DNA of 64,000 nucleotides, from assembly GCF_029319185.1 (NCBI RefSeq), contig NZ_CP119754.1, positions 4,464,001 through 4,528,000 of the forward strand. Reading direction: 5' to 3'. The position numbers and the translations under genes were made by a program. Of the stretch, positions 55,214-64,000 are shown piece by piece. The notes below the pieces were generated by a model. The model saw only the letters and a list, made by a program, of their open reading frames with translations. It made no database searches and was not told the origin of the DNA. This DNA is from Superficieibacter sp. HKU1 (lineage in GTDB: Bacteria; Pseudomonadota; Gammaproteobacteria; Enterobacterales; Enterobacteriaceae). Position 1 is the stretch's first letter. Each line of letters opens with the position of its first letter.

Positions 55214-56516
55214 AAAACTGCGGCAGATAGTCGCGATGGGCTTCCAGTAGCTCATCCAGCACAATCTTCGCGATTTTGCCCGACGGCACCAGCGGATTGA
55301 GCGTAAGTGCCTGCAACGCCGCGCCGTAGCTGCCGGTAACGGCTGCTTCAACCGCCATCTCTTCCCAGGATTTCATTACCGACACCAGACCCGAGACGGT
55401 AGACGGCAGCGGATCGTTATTTAACGGAATCGCACCGTAGCGACCAATCACGCAGGTCGTCTCAATCGCAACGTTGTCCGGCAATGAGCGGATCGCGCCG
55501 TTATTGCGTACATTCACCGTCATCAACAGATTCTTATCGTTGTAGATAGCGCTGATCAGCTCGCAGGCGGCTTCGGAGTAGTAGGCTCCGCCGCGCTGCT
55601 CAAGCTGCTTCGGCTTTTCATGCAGGTCGGGATTTTTATACAGCTCAAACAATTCATGTTCGACGGCTTTCACCACTTCGCCACGCGTGCCGTGTTCGGC
55701 ATACTCGTGCAGCTGTTTTTCCAGCACGTCGCTGGTGGCGTAGTAATACTGGTGATACGGGCAGGGAATGACGCCCAGATGCTGAATTTGCGCCTGTAAC
55801 CAGGGGATATCGGGGATATTTTTCGGCTTATGGGCGCTGTCATACTTCAGGTTTTTCAGCACTTCCGGCATCACATCTTTACCATCCATATAGACATGCG
55901 TGCCATATAAGAAGTGGTTCAACCCCACCAGTTGCAACAGGAAGCGGGATTTATCTACGCCGAGGATCTCCGCCACCATCCGCTGCATGGACTGCGAAAG
56001 GTTACACAAGCCGACGCATTTAATCCGGCTATGTTTGATGACGGCTTCCGTCACAATGCCGCTGGGATTGGTAAAGTTGATGAGCCAGGCATCCGGGCAG
56101 AGCTCCTCCATATCGCGGCAAATATCCAGGATCACCGGAATGGTTCGCAGCGCCTTCGCCAGCCCGCCCGCGCCGTTGGTCTCCTGGCCAATCAGGCCAT
56201 GGGAAAGCGGAATACGCTCGTCTTTGATGCGCGCATCCAGCTGCCCTACCCGGAGTTGCGTCGTCACAAAGTCGGCATTCTTCAGCGCTTCACGACGGTC
56301 AAGCGTCAGGTGGATCTGGCAGTCGATACCCGCCGCTTCTACCATCCGTTTCGCCAGATTGCCGACGATTTCAAGTTTCTCGCGACCTGCCTCCACGTCT
56401 ACCAGCCAGATTTCGCCAATCGGTAACTCATGATACCGCTGAATAAAACCTTCTATAATTTCCGGAGTATAAGAGCTACCGCCACCAATAGTGACTATCT
56501 TGAGTTTCTTATCCAT
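55203..56516 (-). CDS. GH4 family 6-phospho-glycosidase (CelF/ChbF/LicH-like)
   Basis: 437 residues. NAD-binding start KIVTIGGGSSYTPEIIEGF, then NFTNPSGIVTEAV, CNLSQSMQ with the metal-binding Cys (near 172) and GLNHFLYG with the metal-binding His. GH4 enzymes use NAD+ and Mn2+ and a redox mechanism to split 6-phosphoglycosides. Paired with a cellobiose-type PTS, so the substrate is probably a 6-phospho-beta-glucoside or phosphorylated chitobiose. Start overlaps the IIC stop by one base: coupled translation. Confidence 0.9.
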   Translation of the reverse strand: MDKKLKIVTIGGGSSYTPEIIEGFIQRYHELPIGEIWLVDVEAGREKLEIVGNLAKRMVEAAGIDCQIHLTLDRREALKNADFVTTQLRVGQLDARIKDERIPLSHGLIGQETNGAGGLAKALRTIPVILDICRDMEELCPDAWLINFTNPSGIVTEAVIKHSRIKCVGLCNLSQSMQRMVAEILGVDKSRFLLQLVGLNHFLYGTHVYMDGKDVMPEVLKNLKYDSAHKPKNIPDIPWLQAQIQHLGVIPCPYHQYYYATSDVLEKQLHEYAEHGTRGEVVKAVEHELFELYKNPDLHEKPKQLEQRGGAYYSEAACELISAIYNDKNLLMTVNVRNNGAIRSLPDNVAIETTCVIGRYGAIPLNNDPLPSTVSGLVSVMKSWEEMAVEAAVTGSYGAALQALTLNPLVPSGKIAKIVLDELLEAHRDYLPQFFRA

Positions 56517-57856
56517 TATGCGGTCCTTGTAATATTCTGTTCGGGTAATTCATCTGTCATTTCTGTTTTCAGGTTAACTTCATCACGCAAATATTGCCGA
56601 TCCAGCGTCATGACAAAGGGATAATAAATCGCCATCGCTACGATGAGATTTATCGCCTGGAATAAAATCCCTTTCCAGCCACAGATCAGAAAGCCACTAA
56701 TGAAGATTGGCGTTGTCCAGGGAATTTCCAGCCCGGAGGTTAACGGCAGAAATCCACTTGCCATCGCACTATAGGTAATCACGCAAAGGACGACTGGCAC
56801 GAGAATAAATGGAATAAGCAGTAGCGGATTAAGCGCAATAGGCACGCCGAAAATGATTGGTTCGTTAATATTAAAAATGGCAGCCGGCGTTGCTAATTTT
56901 GCAATTTCACGTATACGCTTACTTTTAGCGCGGAACAACATCACCAGCAGCATTGCCAGCGTAAAGCCGGTGCCGCCGCAAATCAGAAAAACGTCGCGGA
57001 ACTGTTGCGTAATGATATTCACAGGCGCGACACCGGTTTTCATCGCCTGCAAATTTTCCAGGGTCAGTGAACGCCAGACCGGCCCCATGATTGCCGTGAC
57101 AATAGAGTCGCCATGCAGACCAAAGAACCAAAAGAAGCTGATAAAAAATTCGGCGATCATCTGTGAAGGCAGCGTGTTGCCCAGCTTCATCATTGGCGCT
57201 TGCAGGACCGTAAAGATCATCTCTTGCACGGTGCCATACGTCGTGTATTCAAACAGCAGACGTATTAACCAGAAAAACAACACGATGAACAATGAAGGGA
57301 TGAGTGAACTAAAGCTATTCGCTACCGCCGGCGGCACGCTATCTGGCATGGTAATCATCAGGCGGGGATGGCTACACAGACGATAAAGCCTGACTGCAAC
57401 GAGCGTGACAATAATTGACAGGAACAACCCCTGAGCACCTAAAGCAAAAACCGGGATCACATCACCGATCGCCCCACCCTGTTCCTGCGGCAGTTTAAAC
57501 GGGGTAATAATCATAAAGCAGACCAGCGAAATAAGCGCACAAGATATTTCATTGAGCTGCCAGCGTTTCGCCATACTGATACTGATGCTGACAACTACCA
57601 GCAGCGCCATAATTGAATAGGTGGCATCAAGAATATAATTCAGCTGACCAATAAATTTATCGCCAAACAAATCAACGATAAAATCATTATATCCAGGGAA
57701 AGGCAGGTTGGCGATCAATAAAAAGAAGGAGCCAATAATCAGGAAAGGCATAATCCTGATGAAACCATCCTTGATGGCAGAAAGATAATCGTTACTTTCA
57801 ATTTTCATTGCCAGTGGCAATAAATTCCTTTCCATCACTTCAGTGAACGTGTTCAT
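56516..57856 (-). CDS. PTS lactose/cellobiose-type EIIC permease
   Basis: 446 residues, about ten membrane segments. The family signature is the loop FNINEPIIFGVPIALNPLLLIPF, with the Glu that binds sugar, and LHGDSIVTAIMGP. Transports and phosphorylates a beta-glucoside or chitobiose with IIB and IIA. Co-transcribed with the GH4 gene from the promoter at 57909-57937, under the operator at 57886. IIA and IIB are encoded on the other strand, which is unusual. Confidence 0.93.
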   Translation of the reverse strand: MNTFTEVMERNLLPLAMKIESNDYLSAIKDGFIRIMPFLIIGSFFLLIANLPFPGYNDFIVDLFGDKFIGQLNYILDATYSIMALLVVVSISISMAKRWQLNEISCALISLVCFMIITPFKLPQEQGGAIGDVIPVFALGAQGLFLSIIVTLVAVRLYRLCSHPRLMITMPDSVPPAVANSFSSLIPSLFIVLFFWLIRLLFEYTTYGTVQEMIFTVLQAPMMKLGNTLPSQMIAEFFISFFWFFGLHGDSIVTAIMGPVWRSLTLENLQAMKTGVAPVNIITQQFRDVFLICGGTGFTLAMLLVMLFRAKSKRIREIAKLATPAAIFNINEPIIFGVPIALNPLLLIPFILVPVVLCVITYSAMASGFLPLTSGLEIPWTTPIFISGFLICGWKGILFQAINLIVAMAIYYPFVMTLDRQYLRDEVNLKTEMTDELPEQNITRTA

Positions 57857-57885
57857 ATCATTCTCACTGACCTTATGTTAGTTAA

Positions 57886-57899
57886 GTGGTATATACCAC
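57886..57899. promoter_or_regulatory. GntR/UTRA-type operator
   Basis: GTGGTATATACCAC is a perfect 14-bp palindrome of the TGGT-(N4)-ACCA type bound by HutC/NagR/DasR repressors. It starts 3 bp after the predicted start site of the IIC-GH4 transcript, ideal for repression. Confidence 0.8.
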
Positions 57900-57908
57900 C
57901 ATGAGGCG

Positions 57909-57937
57909 ATAATATTTACACCGCCCTTTTGTGTCAA
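57909..57937 (-). promoter_or_regulatory. Promoter of the IIC-GH4 unit
   Basis: TTGACA (57937-57932), exactly 17 bp, TATTAT (57914-57909) on the minus strand; start near 57902. A near-consensus promoter, so it needs repression, which fits the operator next to it. Confidence 0.8.
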
Positions 57938-57974
57938 TGGCTGATAAGTTGAACAGAGAGGATTAACCCTGTTT

Positions 57975-57990
57975 TGTGACTGGCGGCACA
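57975..57990. promoter_or_regulatory. CRP site 1
   Basis: TGTGA-CTGGCG-GCACA, nine of ten core bases, flanked by TTT and TTT. Centred about 80 bp upstream of the IIC start. Confidence 0.65.
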
Positions 57991-58063
57991 TTTGAAGATG
58001 ATCGGATCCTCAAGCTGATTAAGGTCGCCAACCGTCCTGAGACGTGCCGTTTCAATGACAAAA

Positions 58064-58077
58064 TGTAACCGGTTTCA
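58064..58077. promoter_or_regulatory. LacI-family-type operator upstream of the IIB gene
   Basis: TGTAACCGGTTTCA (complement TGAAACCGGTTACA) is the AscG/GalR-type palindrome with the CG centre. No LacI-family gene is in the window, so the repressor must be elsewhere. Confidence 0.55.
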
Positions 58078-58094
58078 GTTTTTGCGCTTTTCTT

Positions 58095-58110
58095 TGTGAT
58101 GCCTTACACA
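58095..58110. promoter_or_regulatory. CRP site 2
   Basis: TGTGA-TGCCTT-ACACA, nine of ten core bases. With a -10 GATAAT at 58149-58154 and start near 58161, its centre lies at about -58, close to the class I position. Confidence 0.6.
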
Positions 58111-58186
58111 CATTCAACGTAAAAGCGTTGTCTGACGCACCTTCAAAGGATAATCATTAAGGACCAAGGAACATTGAGGGCTAGTT

Positions 58187-58492
58187 ATGAAGAACATCGT
58201 TTTATGCTGTGCTGCCGGTATGTCCACCAGCATGTTAGTTCAACGTATGAAGGATGCAGCTCAGAAGAAAGGGGTCGAGGTCTCGATCAAGGCTGTGCCT
58301 GTCGCTGAATTTAATGACAATATTGCGGATGCCGATATTGTTTTACTGGGACCACAGGTGAAATACGAGCAGGCAAAATTACAGGCACAGGCCGAGCCGC
58401 TGGGTAAAAAAGTCGCGGTTATCGATATGATGGATTACGGCATGATGAAAGGTGATGTCGTACTTGAGAAAGCCCTCAAGCTAATGGAGTAA
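58187..58492 (+). CDS. PTS lactose/cellobiose-type EIIB
   Basis: 101 residues, starting MKNIVLCCAAGMSTSMLVQRM. The phosphorylated Cys is C8 in the loop CAAGMSTS; C7 beside it is unusual. Accepts phosphate from IIA and passes it to the sugar bound by IIC. GAGGG precedes the ATG. First gene of a two-gene unit with IIA. Confidence 0.94.
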   Translation: MKNIVLCCAAGMSTSMLVQRMKDAAQKKGVEVSIKAVPVAEFNDNIADADIVLLGPQVKYEQAKLQAQAEPLGKKVAVIDMMDYGMMKGDVVLEKALKLME

Positions 58493-58496
58493 TGTT

Positions 58497-58814
58497 GTGG
58501 AAGATTTAGAAACGATCATTATGGAGCTGTTGGTAAACGCTGGTGCAGCACGCAGTCAGGCATTGACGGCGCTACAGCTGGCGCGTAAAGGCGACTTTAC
58601 CGGCGCTGAGCAGGCCATGGAAGAATCCCGTGAATACGTCAAGCACGCGCATAAAATCCAGACGCAGCTTATCGGTATTGATGAAGGGGCTGGCAAACTG
58701 CCGGTCAATCTGATCACCGTCCATTCTCAGGATCACCTGATGAACGCCATGGTGATTCAGGATCTGGCGGGCGATATGATTGAATTGTACCGTCGTATCC
58801 CGCTGGTCAGCTAA
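58497..58814 (+). CDS. PTS lactose/cellobiose-type EIIA
   Basis: 105 residues from a GTG (58497) with GGAG 7 bp upstream, 4 bp after IIB. A trimeric helical protein; the phosphorylated His is H76 in TVHSQDHLMNAM. It takes phosphate from HPr. The missing IIC is across the divergent spacer at 57856. Confidence 0.94.
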   Translation: MEDLETIIMELLVNAGAARSQALTALQLARKGDFTGAEQAMEESREYVKHAHKIQTQLIGIDEGAGKLPVNLITVHSQDHLMNAMVIQDLAGDMIELYRRIPLVS

Positions 58815-58833
58815 CGATGTAATCAGCAGATGT

Positions 58834-58860
58834 AAAAAAACCCGCCTCGGCGGGTTTTTT
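58834..58860. terminator. Bidirectional terminator between EIIA and rpoC
   Basis: AAAAAACCCGCC-tcg-GCGGGTTTTTT has A and T runs on both sides and would stop both converging transcripts. A further GCCCGGC/GCCGGGC structure (58902-58930) lies next to the rpoC stop and may be part of the rpoC terminator. Confidence 0.9.
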
Positions 58861-58936
58861 GTTATCAAGTAACGCTATGCTTCCACAATCTGCAATCATC
58901 AGGCCCGGCAGGCAAAAACCCGCCGGGCTTTAACGC

Positions 58937-63160
<4,224 letters not shown>

Positions 63161-63235
63161 GGATTTGCTCCCGTCGGAGTTAGCACAATCTGGTGCTGGC
63201 GGTTACGCCAGCACCAGTGACCTGTTGAGCGAGAG

Positions 63236-64000
63236 TTACTCGTCTTCCAGCTCGATGTTGATACCCAGCGAACGGATCTCTTTCAACAGTACGTTGAAGG
63301 ATTCCGGCATGCCCGGTTCCATCTGATGATTGCCGTCCACGATGTTTTTATACATCTTGGTACGACCGTTCACGTCATCAGACTTAACGGTGAGCATTTC
63401 CTGCAGGGTGTATGCTGCGCCATAAGCTTCCAGCGCCCACACTTCCATCTCCCCGAAGCGCTGACCACCGAACTGAGCCTTACCACCCAGCGGCTGCTGA
63501 GTAACCAGGCTATAAGAACCGGTAGAACGCGCGTGCATTTTGTCATCAACCAGGTGGTTCAGTTTCAGCATGTACATGTAGCCAACGGTTACCTGGCGCT
63601 CGAACTGCTCACCGGTACGACCGTCGAACAGGGTAATCTGACCGGAAGTCGGCAGGCCACCCAGCTGTAACAGTTCCTTGATTTCAGACTCTTTCGCACC
63701 GTCGAAGACTGGCGTTGCGATCGGCATCCCTTTCTTCAGGTTTTCTGCCAGGCGCATCACTTCTTCATCGCTGAAGGTGTTCAGGTCAACTTTCTGACGA
63801 ACGTCAGCGCCCAGATCGTAGGCACGCTGGATGAACTCGCGCAGTTTCGCGACTTCCTGCTGCTGTTTCAGCATGGCGTTGATCTTATCGCCGATACCTT
63901 TGGCAGCCATACCCAGGTGGGTTTCCAGGATCTGACCGATGTTCATACGAGACGGTACGCCCAGCGGGTTCAGCACGATGTCTACCGGCGTGCCGTTAGC
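63236..64000 (-). CDS. rpoB: RNA polymerase beta subunit, C-terminal 255 codons (runs off the window)
   Basis: The frame is open to the right edge, so the apparent ATG near 63976 is internal. Contains [21 protein letters not shown] (sigma/switch region), the [38 protein letters not shown]-like segment (here GSYS) and the conserved C-terminal clamp [36 protein letters not shown] ending [11 protein letters not shown]. Confidence 0.99.
   Translation of the reverse strand, partial: [254 protein letters not shown]

Overview
The window is chromosomal DNA from a member of the Enterobacteriaceae. Nearly every housekeeping gene matches its Escherichia coli or Salmonella counterpart in length and residues, and the order is that of the E. 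coli rpoBC-thi-purHD-rrnE-aceBAK-metH-lysC-pgi region (around 90 min) read in the opposite direction. The 16S variable regions and the accessory genes look more like Citrobacter, Enterobacter or Kluyvera than E. coli; I cannot fix the genus. No phage, IS element, integrase or CRISPR array is visible.

Layout. 1-4.2 kb: yjbF (partial) and yjbE (exopolysaccharide operon), pgi, and lysC with an unusually short leader. 4.2-8.2 kb: an RNA-repair-like accessory island. Divergent rtcR (CARF-sigma54 activator) faces a sigma54 promoter that drives a structured, tRNA-like RNA followed by a slipin and a YcgL-type nucleotidyltransferase; no rtcBA is present. 8.2-14.3 kb: a hexapeptide acyltransferase, the pantoate-type exporter panS, and an uncharacterised sugar operon (PTS IIC-like permease, TIM barrel, HAD phosphatase, DeoR regulator). 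14.4-25 kb: yjbD, rluF, a glycine/alanine-rich membrane protein with a 24-residue membrane peptide, a LysR regulator, a GNAT enzyme, yjbB, a small membrane protein and metH. pepE, which E. coli has here, is missing.

25-33.8 kb: iclR, a ParE/Phd-type toxin-antitoxin pair, and the glyoxylate operon aceBAK with IclR operators and a REP element before aceK, then metA with a MetJ box array, yjaB and yjaA. 33.8-39.3 kb: a complete rRNA operon on the minus strand (16S, tRNA-Ile, tRNA-Ala, 23S, 5S, terminator) with P1 and P2 promoters. 39.4-47.5 kb: purHD behind a PurR box, then yjaH, hupA, yjaG, nfi, hemE, nudC and divergent rsd. zraPSR, found next to purD in E. coli, is missing.

47.5-53.2 kb: a TPP riboswitch and thiCEFSGH. 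53.2-58.9 kb: an inserted beta-glucoside/chitobiose-type PTS island (SIS protein, GntR/UTRA regulator, GH4 phosphoglycosidase, IIC on one side; IIB and IIA on the other) with a clear operator, promoter and CRP architecture in the divergent spacer. 58.9-64 kb: rpoC and the 3' end of rpoB.

Best candidates for something little described are the rtcR / tRNA-like RNA / slipin / nucleotidyltransferase module, the lysC leader that lacks a lysine riboswitch, and the split, doubly controlled PTS island.
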